Positions 7,608 to 15,767 of a stretch of DNA of 64,000 nucleotides are shown here, in pieces. The stretch's first letter is position 1. Each line of letters starts with the position of its first letter. The stretch is taken from assembly GCF_003116095.1 (NCBI RefSeq), contig NZ_LGRA01000018.1, positions 678,620-742,619 on the forward strand. The letters are read 5' to 3'. Below the pieces are notes generated by a model. It did not search any database and was not told the DNA's origin. It saw only the letters and a program-made list of their open reading frames with translations. The position numbers and the translations under genes are program-made. This DNA comes from Azospirillum sp. TSO35-2 (GTDB lineage Bacteria > Pseudomonadota > Alphaproteobacteria > Azospirillales > Azospirillaceae).

Positions 7608-8549
7608 TCATGAGGGAGTCGATGAATTCCGGTCAACCGCAGGGAAGGGCGGAGCCGCCGCCTGCAGGGTCAGTTCCATTCCCTCGCGGGCGACCAGCGA
7701 TCCTGGACGCATCGCCTCCGCCTCCGCCGCGATGACGTCCAGCTCCGCGTCGGTGCGGGCGGGGTCGTGGTGGAAGATCACGGCGCGGCCGACACCCGCC
7801 GCCTCGGCCAGACGCAGGCATTCCTGCCAGGTCGAATGGCCCCAGCCGATCCGCGCCGGGTATTCGGCGTCGGTGTAGGTGCTGTCGTAGACCATCAGGT
7901 CGGCACCGCGCAGCAGGTCCAGGATCACCGGATCACGGCCCTCGGCCAAGTGTTCGGTGTCGGTCAGGACGCACAGGCTGCGTCCGCCGAACTCCACCCG
8001 GTAGCCGGTGGCGCCGTCGGGGTGGTTCAGGCGGCAGGTGCGCACCACCACGCCCGGCTTCGGCTCCAGCGTCTGGCCGGCGCTGAAGTCGCGGTACTCG
8101 CATTGGGCGCGGAAAATCTCGACCGGCACCGGAAACAGCGGCGCCGTCATCATGTCGGACAGCACGGTGCGGAACGGACGCTCCGGCGGCAGGTGTCCCG
8201 CCCACAGCCGCAGCCGGCTGGCCGGGTCGAAGGCCGGCGCGAAGAAGGGCAGGCCGCAGATGTGGTCGAGATGGCTGTGGGTCAGCAGCAGGTCGATGTC
8301 CAGCGGCTCGCCGCTCCGCACCAGCGCCTCGCCCAGTGGGCGGATTCCGGTGCCGCAGTCGAAGACGATGTGGGCACCGCCGCAGCGCACCTCGATGCAG
8401 GCGGTGTTGCCGCCATAGCGGATGGTTCCCGGCCCGGGGGCCGCAATGCTGCCCCGCACCCCCCAGAAGCGGACGGTGAAGGCCGCCCCGCCGCCGGCCT
8501 CTGCCCAGGCGGAATGGGGTGCGGAATTGATCGTAGAACGAACGGTCAT
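7608..8549 (-). CDS. MBL-fold metallohydrolase (RNase Z / phosphodiesterase-like)
   Basis: It is about 313 residues from the likely start at 8549; a Met at 8561 is an alternative and neither has a clear RBS. The metallo-beta-lactamase signature HSHLDH is visible near residue 90 after the DCGTGIRPLG loop. Further metal ligands are in RLNHPDGATGY, VLTDTEH and the terminal HHDPARTD. The N-terminal FWGVRGSIAAPGPGTIRYGGNT is typical of a subfamily with cyclic-phosphodiesterase or tRNase Z-like folds. Likely a cytoplasmic hydrolase; its substrate is unknown. Confidence 0.85.
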   Translation of the reverse strand: MTVRSTINSAPHSAWAEAGGGAAFTVRFWGVRGSIAAPGPGTIRYGGNTACIEVRCGGAHIVFDCGTGIRPLGEALVRSGEPLDIDLLLTHSHLDHICGLPFFAPAFDPASRLRLWAGHLPPERPFRTVLSDMMTAPLFPVPVEIFRAQCEYRDFSAGQTLEPKPGVVVRTCRLNHPDGATGYRVEFGGRSLCVLTDTEHLAEGRDPVILDLLRGADLMVYDSTYTDAEYPARIGWGHSTWQECLRLAEAAGVGRAVIFHHDPARTDAELDVIAAEAEAMRPGSLVAREGMELTLQAAAPPFPAVDRNSSTPS

Positions 8550-8756
8550 GACGGCCGCCATGGTGGCGGCCCCGCTTCGGCAAGTCGAGCGAAATCCCAC
8601 CCGTCCGGTCAGGACCGCTCCCAACCCGACAGCCTACGAAGGGCACCTGTCCAAAGCCATAAGATGTGGTAGTTTGCTCTTCGTCGCGCATTGCGCGGCA
8701 CCTCTCCCGAGGTCCCCGCCGGCGGCGGGGGCCGGCTCCGGCGGAACCCGACGCGG

Positions 8757-9497
8757 ATGGATCCTGACAAGCTCGCCAAAGTTCTCGCCATGGCCGAGTC
8801 GGAGCACCAGGGCGAGGCGCTGTCCGCGCTGCGCGCTGCGCGAATCATGCTGTCGCGGGCCGGCCTGTCCTTTCGCGACCTCGCCGAACGCGCCCGCTCG
8901 CCAGCCATGCCGGAAGCGCCGCCCGCGGCCGCCTCTCCCGGCGCCCCGGCCCAGCCGCCGCCGCCGGACGAGGTGGTCCGCGGCCTGCGCCGGCAGGTGA
9001 AGGACCTGGAACTGGAACTCGCCACCCTGCGCCGGCAGCTCGACAAGGCCGCGGGCGACGCCGACCGCCAGCGCGAGGAGGCCGACCGCTGGCGGACGCT
9101 GGCGCGCGACACTGCGGAAAAGCTGTGGGACATGGGCAAGGCGCTGGAGCGCAAGCATTCCCACCACGCCGACACCGACAAGCGCCGCGCCGTGCTGGAG
9201 CTGTTGCAGGACCCCGGCAGCGCGCTGCTGTCGGACCGTGAGATCGCGCGCCGCGTCGGCGTGTCGGCGCACGACGTCACCCATTGGCGCCGCCGGCTCG
9301 CCATCGTCGGGCGCAAGCTGCGGCTGCTGCCGGTGGTGCCGCGCGGCCGCGGCCTGTGGGGCGGCCCCTCGGCGATCGGGCTGGCCAAGCGGCCGCCGGC
9401 GCTGGAACGCCGCCGCTGGCTGGGCTTCAGCGCCGAGATCACCATCGCCGAGCGCGGCGGCCGGCAAGAGGTGACCCGCTACGGCGGTCGGGGCTGA
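8757..9497 (+). CDS. Hypothetical DUF2786-like / coiled-coil / HTH protein
   Basis: Three parts are visible in the 246 residues. Residues 1-45 (DPDKLAKVLAMAESEHQGEA) resemble the short DUF2786-type helical module. After a Pro/Ala linker, residues ~75-140 form a charged coiled coil. Residues ~150-185 (LSDREIARRVGVSAHDVTHWRRRL) look like a helix-turn-helix. A basic C-terminal tail follows. This suggests a nucleic-acid-binding or regulatory role, but I do not recognise a characterised homologue. The start at 8757 is the first Met giving the module its normal N terminus; the RBS is weak. Confidence 0.65.
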   Translation: MDPDKLAKVLAMAESEHQGEALSALRAARIMLSRAGLSFRDLAERARSPAMPEAPPAAASPGAPAQPPPPDEVVRGLRRQVKDLELELATLRRQLDKAAGDADRQREEADRWRTLARDTAEKLWDMGKALERKHSHHADTDKRRAVLELLQDPGSALLSDREIARRVGVSAHDVTHWRRRLAIVGRKLRLLPVVPRGRGLWGGPSAIGLAKRPPALERRRWLGFSAEITIAERGGRQEVTRYGGRG

Positions 9498-9513
9498 ACG
9501 GTTTTTCCCGTCC

Positions 9514-10230
9514 TTATGGCACCAGCCGGTAGCCGCCGGGCTCCGTCACCAGGATGCGGGCGTTGGACGGATCGACCTCGATCTTCTGGCGCAGCCGGTA
9601 GACGTGGGTTTCCAGCGTGTGGGTGGTGACGGCGGCGTTGTAGCCCCAGACCTCGCCCAGCAGCGTCTCGCGCCCGACCACCCGGTCGCCGGCCCGGTAC
9701 AGGTATTTCAGGATCGCCGTTTCCTTCTCGGTCAGGCGGATCCGGCGCTTCGCCGCCTCGTCCAGCAGCAGCTTGGAGCCGGGGCGAAAGCTGTAGGGGC
9801 CGATGGCGAAGACCGCGTCCTCGGTCTGCTCGAACTGGCGCAGCTGGGCGCGCAGCCGGGCGATCAGCACCCCCAGCCGGAACGGCTTGGTGACATAGTC
9901 GTTGGCGCCCGATTCCAGCCCCAGGATGGTGTCGGCGTCGCTGGCGGACGCCGTCAGCATGATGACCGGGCAGCGCACGCCCGCGCGCCGCAGCAGCTTG
10001 CAGACGTCGCGCCCGTCCATGTCCGGCAGACCGACGTCGAGCAGGATGGCGGAAAAGCCGGCGCCCGGCGCGCCCCCCGCTCCCACATCCGCCCGCACCG
10101 CGGCAAGCGCCGCGGCGCCGTCGCCCGCCTCTTCCGTCTCGAACTCCTCCAGCAGCCGAAGCTGTTCCGCCAGCGACTGGCGCAGGGCGGTGTCGTCGTC
10201 GACCAGAAGGATGCGTTTCGCGGACGTCAT
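9514..10230 (-). CDS. OmpR/PhoB-family response regulator
   Basis: The 238-residue regulator has a REC domain with D11/D12, phospho-acceptor D65 (LLDVGLPDMDG), T93 and K115. A winged-helix DNA-binding domain occupies residues ~140-238, with KRRIRLTEKETAILKYL and the recognition helix THTLETHVYRLRQKIE. It stands without an adjacent kinase gene, so the cognate kinase must lie elsewhere. It ends 16 bp before the convergent end of the hypothetical HTH gene. Confidence 0.92.
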   Translation of the reverse strand: MTSAKRILLVDDDTALRQSLAEQLRLLEEFETEEAGDGAAALAAVRADVGAGGAPGAGFSAILLDVGLPDMDGRDVCKLLRRAGVRCPVIMLTASASDADTILGLESGANDYVTKPFRLGVLIARLRAQLRQFEQTEDAVFAIGPYSFRPGSKLLLDEAAKRRIRLTEKETAILKYLYRAGDRVVGRETLLGEVWGYNAAVTTHTLETHVYRLRQKIEVDPSNARILVTEPGGYRLVP

Positions 10231-10357
10231 GCGGTTGCGGACCCAAAGCGGGGAACAGGCACCCTGGCGGCACGGCCGGGGCCGCGCCTTACTAGCATGG
10301 CGCCGACGACTTGTCCCAATGGCATGTCGCGGGGCCGCAACCGCTGCCGTCGGGCGC

Positions 10358-10906
10358 CTACGCCGCCGTCAACGCGTCCGCCAAAGCCCGGGCGCCGGCA
10401 TCGTCGTCGGCGGCGCGGACCAGCCGCTCCGGCCGCACGCCCAGCGCCTGCACCTCGGCGGCGACGGCATCGTCCGGCACCACGACGCGGCGCACCAGCG
10501 CCAGCGCCCCCTGCTCCAGGTTGCGGTGCACGGCGGCCTCCTCGGGCGTCAGCGCCGGGTCGGTCCAGCGGACGCGCTCCAGCAGCACGATGAAGCGCAG
10601 GCGGCGGTCTTCGGCCGGCAGGCTGGCGGCGAGGTTGAACAGCGCGTTGCCGTCCAGCAGCACCGGGGCGCCGTCGGGCATCCGCGACAGCGCGACGTCG
10701 GCCGCCAGGATCGCCGAGGGATCGACCCCGGGATGGGGGCCGGGCAGCGCGTGCACGGTCATGCCGGTCCCGGTCCGCCGCAGAGCCTCGATCATGCGGG
10801 CGCTGTAGGCGGTGGCGGGCAGCCCGGCCGGCATCACCACATGCAGGGCCGGCGGGTCGATGATCGGCGTTGCGGTCCGCTCTGGTGTCGAAGGGGGCGT
10901 CGTCAC
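10358..10906 (-). CDS. Truncated or stand-alone N-terminal domain of a GT4-type glycosyltransferase
   Basis: The 182 residues resemble the N-terminal Rossmann domain of GT-B glycosyltransferases: LHVVMPAGLPATAYSARMIEAL at the start, an internal VLLDGNALFNLAA, and ALVRRVVVPDDAVAAEVQALGV. The C-terminal donor-binding domain (E-x7-E region) is missing and the frame stops cleanly. The chosen start is GTG with GGAG eleven bases upstream. It is a remnant or a domain that works with another subunit. It is divergent from ribA. The family assignment is moderate because it rests on pattern resemblance. Confidence 0.5.
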   Translation of the reverse strand: MTTPPSTPERTATPIIDPPALHVVMPAGLPATAYSARMIEALRRTGTGMTVHALPGPHPGVDPSAILAADVALSRMPDGAPVLLDGNALFNLAASLPAEDRRLRFIVLLERVRWTDPALTPEEAAVHRNLEQGALALVRRVVVPDDAVAAEVQALGVRPERLVRAADDDAGARALADALTAA

Positions 10907-11188
10907 GGGGGAAAGGCTCCCGAAGGATGGTCCGGTTGAATACCGCCGCCATCCTAGCGCGGCTTTGGCCATGGCGTGGACTGGCCGTTGGTGGTGGCAG
11001 CCCCGCGGACGCTCGGCAACGGTCCCCGCACGTGTCTCCGCGGCGATCGTTGCGCCGCCGGCAACGGTGTGACGCGCGGGAATTGCTGGACAGGGGCGCG
11101 CCACCTGCGCTTTGCTTCGACCGCCCGACGCACCATGTCCCGCTCCTGCGCCGATCCAGGCGCCCCGATCTTGCAAAGCCGCCTGACG

Positions 11189-12436
11189 ATGCACGCCGAA
11201 CACCGCTCCGCCCCCTTCTCCGCCGCCCTTGGTTCCACGGCCGGAACCCCGATCGACGAGGCCGCCGTGCGCGCCGTGGACCGCGCGCTGGCCGCGCTGC
11301 GCCGGGGCGAGGTGGTGGCGATCGAAACCGCCGACGGTACGGTCGGCGCCGCGGTGTCGGTGGAATCGGTGGCGCTCGACGCGGTGGAGCGGCTGAAGGC
11401 GCTGACCGGCGGCACGCCGCGGCTGGTGGTCACCCGCCGCCGCGCCGTCGTGCTGGGGCTGGCCACGCCGCGCGTGGCGCAGCCGGCGGGCGACCTTGCG
11501 GACGACCAGGCCGCGGTGGAGTCGACCGAGGGCTTCGGCGCCATGGTGCTCGACCGCCGCGGCGGGCTGACCGCCGACCAGGCCCACGCGCTGGCCGATC
11601 CCGAACAGCATCCGGAAGCCCAGGGCCATCGGCCCACCGGCCTGACCGCGGCGGAGGCGGCCCCCGACAGCCGCGAGACGGCGGCCGTCGACCTCGCCCG
11701 GCTGGCCCGCCTGCTGCCCGCCGCCATCACCGCCGACATCGCCGGCGGTCTCGCCACCACCATCACCAACGCCGCCGATTGGGCGGCGGCGCACGACCTG
11801 CTGCTGGTGCGGGCGGCCGACGTCGCCGATTACCGCGTCCATGTCGTGCGCACGCTGCGCCGTGTCGCCGATGCGCGGGTGCCGCTGGCCGGGGCGGAGA
11901 ACACGCGCATCTACGCCTTCCGCCCGGCCGACGGCGGGCCGGAGCATCTCGCCATCGTCATCGGCGAGCCCGACCCCGCCCGGCCGGTGCTGGCGCGTCT
12001 GCATTCGGAATGCTTCACCGGCGATCTGCTGGGCAGCCTGCGCTGCGATTGTGGCGACCAGCTCCGCGGCGCCATCGCCGAGATCGCCCGCCAGGGCAGC
12101 GGCGTGCTGCTGTATCTGGCGCAGGAGGGGCGCGGCATCGGGCTGGTCAACAAGCTGCGCGCCTACCGCATCCAGGACCGCGGCTTCGACACTGTCGACG
12201 CCAACGAGATCCTGGGTTTCGAGGCCGACGAGCGGGTCTATCTGCCGGCGGCGGAGATGCTGCGGCAGTTGGGCTTCTCCGCGGTGCGGCTGATGACCAA
12301 CAACCCGGAGAAGCTGCGCCAGCTCGCCCGCTGCGGCATCGCGGTGGTGGAGCGGGTCGCCCACATCTTCCCGGCCAACGGCCACAACGAAGGCTATCTC
12401 CGCACCAAGGCGGAACGCAGCGGCCACATGTTCTGA
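11189..12436 (+). CDS. ribA: GTP cyclohydrolase II with a degenerate RibB-like N-terminal domain
   Basis: RibA opens GTP to the pyrimidine precursor of riboflavin. The C-terminal half contains the Zn motif ECFTGDLLGSLRCDCGDQL (three Cys), the catalytic loop YLAQEGRGIGL and MTNNPEKL, all intact. The N-terminal ~190 residues align with the DHBP-synthase domain, but the acidic DD-ENEGD metal motif is replaced by IETADGTVGA, so DHBP-synthase activity should be lost. This arrangement is seen in many alphaproteobacterial RibA proteins. The start is uncertain: Met at 11189 (415 aa) or at 11135, neither with a clear RBS. Confidence 0.9.
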   Translation: MHAEHRSAPFSAALGSTAGTPIDEAAVRAVDRALAALRRGEVVAIETADGTVGAAVSVESVALDAVERLKALTGGTPRLVVTRRRAVVLGLATPRVAQPAGDLADDQAAVESTEGFGAMVLDRRGGLTADQAHALADPEQHPEAQGHRPTGLTAAEAAPDSRETAAVDLARLARLLPAAITADIAGGLATTITNAADWAAAHDLLLVRAADVADYRVHVVRTLRRVADARVPLAGAENTRIYAFRPADGGPEHLAIVIGEPDPARPVLARLHSECFTGDLLGSLRCDCGDQLRGAIAEIARQGSGVLLYLAQEGRGIGLVNKLRAYRIQDRGFDTVDANEILGFEADERVYLPAAEMLRQLGFSAVRLMTNNPEKLRQLARCGIAVVERVAHIFPANGHNEGYLRTKAERSGHMF

Positions 12437-12485
12437 GCGGCCGGTGTCCGGCGGCCTGGTCCGGGCCGCCCGGCGGCGCGTCGCG

Positions 12486-12511
12486 GTGGGGCGGGGCAGG
12501 AATCGCCCCAC
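12486..12511 (+). terminator. Weak hairpin after ribA
   Basis: GTGGGGCG (12486-12493) pairs with CGCCCCAC (12504-12511) around a 10-nt loop, 50 bp after the ribA stop. No T-run follows, so it is at best a weak terminator. Confidence 0.35.
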
Positions 12512-12666
12512 GGACCCGGCAGTTCTTGCCGACAACCAGCGGGTGGGAATCGGATTCCGGGTGGAGAGCCGTCCGAACCTCGCGAAACACGGGTCCGGCG
12601 GCGGCGGGCGTTCTGGCACGGGGCTTGCGTACCACGTTCCCTGACCACCGAGCCGGGAGACCGCCC

Positions 12667-13647
12667 ATGGCCATCGACGCCACCACCATCGACAGCAGCG
12701 CCGTCCAACGCCCGACGGCCGCCGCGCGCGAGAAGGCGTCGCCGGTCATCAGCGACGGCCACAACGGCGGACCGGTCGAGATCAGGGGCGACATGTCGTT
12801 CTGGGACTTCCTGGACGTCATCAACCCGCTTCAGCACATCCCGATCGTCAGCACCATCTACCGCGAGATCACCGGCGACACCATCCAGCCCGCCATGCGG
12901 ATCATGGGCGACATGCTGTATGGCGGCGTGATCGGGGGCATGGCCTCCATCGCCAACGCGGTGATCGAGGAAGGGACGGGCAAGGACGTCGGGCAGCATG
13001 TCCTGGCCTCGCTCGGCTTCGGGGACGGCGACCATCCCGCCGACTCCGTCGCCGTGGCGGCCGCCTCGGGGGAGCCGGCCGCGTCCGGTTCCCCCGCGGA
13101 GCCGCCGAAAGCGTCCGGCGCGGCGCCGGCGGCGGGGGGACTCGCCGCGGCGCTGGCCGCCGGAAAACCGACGGTGCTGGCCACCCCCCCCGCCCCGGCG
13201 GGCGGGATGCCGGCCGCCGCCGGTCAGCCGATCAAGCTCGCCGCCGCAGCCGCCCCTGCTGCCGCCGGCCCCGCCGCGGCCACCGCCGTTTCGGCGCCGC
13301 CGGCGCTGACCGCTCAACTGGCGGCCGGCGGAACGGTGCCGCACCCCAGCAAGATGCCGGCGCGCGACACGCCGCTGGCCAGTTCCGCCCTGGCCAAGCA
13401 CAGCGTTCCGCGCTTTGCGGCGCCGCCACCCGGCTCGGTCTATGCCAACGCGCGGAATGCCGCCGCGACACCCAACGGCGCGCAAGGGGGCGCCGCCCAG
13501 GGCCAGCCGGCCGCCGGCCAGGCGGGCGCCGAGTCGGGGCCGGTGTCGCCCGACATGCTGTCGGAGACGATGATGCGCAATCTGGCGAAGTATGAGCAGT
13601 CGCGGAGGGCCGCGCAGACCGCCAGCACGACCCGGGTGACGGGATGA
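12667..13647 (+). CDS. Hypothetical Pro/Ala-rich protein with conserved N-terminal segment
   Basis: The 326-residue protein starts behind GGGAG. Residues ~30-115 form an ordered-looking region (SFWDFLDVINPLQHIPIVST, YREITGDTIQPAMRI, GGVIGGMASIANAVIEE) with moderately hydrophobic helices. I have the impression of similar N termini in other Rhodospirillales proteins. Residues ~120-300 are almost entirely Ala/Pro/Gly and probably disordered. No signal peptide or catalytic motif is visible. Its stop overlaps the start of the L,D-transpeptidase gene (ATGA), so the two are translationally coupled and may act together at the cell wall. Confidence 0.7.
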   Translation: MAIDATTIDSSAVQRPTAAAREKASPVISDGHNGGPVEIRGDMSFWDFLDVINPLQHIPIVSTIYREITGDTIQPAMRIMGDMLYGGVIGGMASIANAVIEEGTGKDVGQHVLASLGFGDGDHPADSVAVAAASGEPAASGSPAEPPKASGAAPAAGGLAAALAAGKPTVLATPPAPAGGMPAAAGQPIKLAAAAAPAAAGPAAATAVSAPPALTAQLAAGGTVPHPSKMPARDTPLASSALAKHSVPRFAAPPPGSVYANARNAAATPNGAQGGAAQGQPAAGQAGAESGPVSPDMLSETMMRNLAKYEQSRRAAQTASTTRVTG

Positions 13648-14207
13648 GCGGCGCGGCCATCGAAATCACCGTCACCGTGGATCGGTCCGGAAGCGCGGCC
13701 GGCGACCGGCCGACCACCGGGGTCCTGAGCTGGCCCGGTGGCGCCGTCGCCTGCGTGCTCGGCCGTGGCGGGGTGCGGGCCGACAAGCGGGAGGGCGACG
13801 GCGGCACGCCGGTCGGACGCTTCCCGCTGCGCCGGGTGTTGTGGCGTGCCGACCGTCTGCCCCGCCCGGACACCGGCCTGCCGGTCGATCCGATCGCCGA
13901 GACCGACGGCTGGTGCGACGCGCCCGAGGATCCGGCCTACAACCGGCCGGTGACGCGGCCCTATCCCGCCAGCCACGAGGCGCTGTGGCGGGACGACCAT
14001 GTCTACGACATCATCGTGGTGATGGGGCACAACGACGACCCGGTGGTGCCGGGGATGGGCAGCGCCGTGTTCCTGCACCTTGTCCAGCCCGACCGCCGGC
14101 CGACCGCCGGCTGCGTCGCGCTGGCGCCCGACGACATGCTGCGGCTGCTGAAGGATTGCGGGCCGGGCAGCGCGCTGAGCGTGGCCGATCCAGCGGCGCG
14201 GCCTTGA
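13644..14207 (+). CDS. L,D-transpeptidase (YkuD) family protein without signal peptide
   Basis: The 187 residues carry the YkuD-type catalytic signature, with H145 in FLHLVQ and nucleophile C157 in TAGCVAL. The preceding DIIVVMGHNDDP and KREGDGGTPVGRFPL segments are typical of the fold. YkuD enzymes form 3-3 crosslinks or attach proteins to peptidoglycan, normally outside the cytoplasm. No signal peptide is visible here, so export is unexplained unless it depends on the coupled upstream partner. The HGS motif is modified (FLHL...AGC), as in a subfamily of short cytoplasmic-looking YkuD proteins. Confidence 0.8.
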   Translation: MSGAAIEITVTVDRSGSAAGDRPTTGVLSWPGGAVACVLGRGGVRADKREGDGGTPVGRFPLRRVLWRADRLPRPDTGLPVDPIAETDGWCDAPEDPAYNRPVTRPYPASHEALWRDDHVYDIIVVMGHNDDPVVPGMGSAVFLHLVQPDRRPTAGCVALAPDDMLRLLKDCGPGSALSVADPAARP

Positions 14208-14233
14208 GTCCTGGGGCCCCTTGAGTCTGTGCC

Positions 14234-14977
14234 TCAGGCCGCCGGGTAGGGCCGGGCGCCGAAGATCGCGGTGCCGACCCGGACATGGGTGGCGCCGAAG
14301 CGGACCGCCGTCTCGTAATCGCCGCTCATGCCCATGCTGACCTCGGCCAGCCCCAGCCGCCGTGCCATCTCCGCCAGCAGGGCGAAATGCATCGCCGGTT
14401 CCTCGTCCACCGGCGGGATGCACATCAGGCCGGTCACCGGCAGGCCCAGACGGTCGCGGCAGTCGGCCAGGAACGCGTCGACCTCCGCCGGGGCGATGCC
14501 GGCCTTCTGCGGCTCCTCGCCGGTGTTGACCTCGATCAGGCAGCGCGGCCGGCGGCCGGACTTCGCCATCTCCTCGGCCAGCGCCTCGGCCAGCTTGGGC
14601 CGGTCCAGCGTCTGGATGACGTCGAACAGCGCGACCGCGTCCTTGACCTTGTTGGTCTGCAACGGCCCGATCAGATGCAGTTCCAGGTCGGGGAAACGCT
14701 CCTTCAGCGCCGGGAACTTGCCCTTCGCCTCCTGCACCCGGTTCTCGCCGAACACGCGCTGGCCGGCCGCCAGCGCTTCCTCCACCGCTTCGGCCGGGTG
14801 GGTCTTGGACACCGCGACCAGCGTCACCGTCCCCGCGCCGCGCCCGCAGGCGGCGGCGGTGTCGGCGATGGCGCGGCGCACCGTGTCCAGCCGCGCCGTG
14901 ACGGTGTCCGCCGTCGTGGAAGCGCCTGATTCGGCGCCGGTTTGCGTATCTTTGCCAGTGCCCTGCGTCGTCGTCAT
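14234..14977 (-). CDS. YggS/PROSC-family pyridoxal phosphate homeostasis protein
   Basis: The 247-residue PLP-binding protein of the alanine-racemase-like TIM-barrel fold has PLP lysine K58 in VAVSKTHP. It also shows FGENRVQEA, LHLIGPLQTNK, VNTGEEPQKAG and the phosphate-binding SMGMSGDYE and RVGTAIFG motifs. It buffers free PLP and affects amino-acid metabolism rather than catalysing a known reaction. The start at 14977 has GGGGG upstream. The ~25-residue Thr/Ser-rich N-terminal extension is unusual but modest. Confidence 0.92.
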   Translation of the reverse strand: MTTTQGTGKDTQTGAESGASTTADTVTARLDTVRRAIADTAAACGRGAGTVTLVAVSKTHPAEAVEEALAAGQRVFGENRVQEAKGKFPALKERFPDLELHLIGPLQTNKVKDAVALFDVIQTLDRPKLAEALAEEMAKSGRRPRCLIEVNTGEEPQKAGIAPAEVDAFLADCRDRLGLPVTGLMCIPPVDEEPAMHFALLAEMARRLGLAEVSMGMSGDYETAVRFGATHVRVGTAIFGARPYPAA

Positions 14978-15104
14978 GGCGGCCCCCAATCCGGTCGCTG
15001 CGGGTGTACAGCGCTTCCGCGGCGTGTTAGCGGACGGTCCGCGGAAACGCAAGCGCCCCAAGGCGCCGGCATCACCATCGCTTGCACATCGAGGAGATCT
15101 CCGC

Positions 15105-15701
15105 ATGCGGAGTCCGTTTCGTTCCCTGCTCTCCGCCCTGATTCCGGCCGTGCTCGCCGCCGCCCTGGTCGCCGCACCCGCCCTGGCCGAGGATCATGGA
15201 AAAAGCGCGCCGAAGGCCGCCGCATCGGACAAGCCGGGCGCCAAGGCGGCGGCCAAGCCGGGCGCGCCATCGGGAAAGGCCACGATGATGATCGGGTCGC
15301 CGCTGGCCAAGGTCAAGTTCAGCGAGCCGGCCTATCCGCTGACCGACGACGGCACCTACCGCGGCTTCATGGGCAAGATCCTGGACGAGTACGACCGCCG
15401 CTGCGTGCGGCAGGAGCAGTTCGGCTGGGAGATCGCCAAGGATGACCAGGAAAGGCTGGATTACGTCTTCCAGGGCACCATGGAGAATTTCGGCCGCGCC
15501 GGCTATCTGCTGGGCGAAGTCCATCCCAAGGCGGTGACCGACCCGGAGACCATCGCCTTCCTGGCCGATCTGGACAAGCGCCGGCTGCTGCTGGTCTGGA
15601 CGCCGCTGGAGTCGTCGGTGCTGTTCATGATGTGCGAAACCGCCGCCAAGGACGCCAAGGAGGAGGGCAAGGACGCCCCCAAGGCCGGTCCCAGGAAGTA
15701 G
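15105..15701 (+). CDS. Secreted hypothetical protein
   Basis: The 198-residue precursor has a strong Sec signal peptide (MRSPFRSLLSALIPAVLAAA, cleavage after ALA near residue 29) and RBS GAGGAG. A Lys/Ala/Pro-rich linker covers residues ~30-60. The mature domain contains two Cys (RRCVRQ, MMCETA) that could form a disulfide. It is likely periplasmic. I recognise no family or catalytic motif. It is convergent with the first porin across a shared terminator. Confidence 0.7.
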   Translation: MRSPFRSLLSALIPAVLAAALVAAPALAEDHGKSAPKAAASDKPGAKAAAKPGAPSGKATMMIGSPLAKVKFSEPAYPLTDDGTYRGFMGKILDEYDRRCVRQEQFGWEIAKDDQERLDYVFQGTMENFGRAGYLLGEVHPKAVTDPETIAFLADLDKRRLLLVWTPLESSVLFMMCETAAKDAKEEGKDAPKAGPRK

Positions 15702-15715
15702 GACGCCCACAGAAA

Positions 15716-15741
15716 AAGGCGGCGGATCGCTCCGCCGCCTT
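15716..15741. terminator. Bidirectional terminator between secreted protein and porin
   Basis: AAGGCGGCGGA (15716-15726) pairs with TCCGCCGCCTT (15731-15741) around a TCGC loop, with a run of A before it. It serves the minus-strand porin well and probably also the plus-strand gene. Confidence 0.8.
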
Positions 15742-15767
15742 GGTATCCGCTGTCGGCTGCCCGTCGC

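Noticed and set aside
10358..12619. Very long minus-strand frame extending the glycosyltransferase fragment through ribA
   Set aside because: The part antisense to ribA has shadow composition; a GTG with RBS at 10906 starts the real gene.
10870..12666. Plus-strand frame upstream of the Pro/Ala-rich protein
   Set aside because: It overlaps ribA out of frame; the ATG at 12667 with GGGAG is the supported start.
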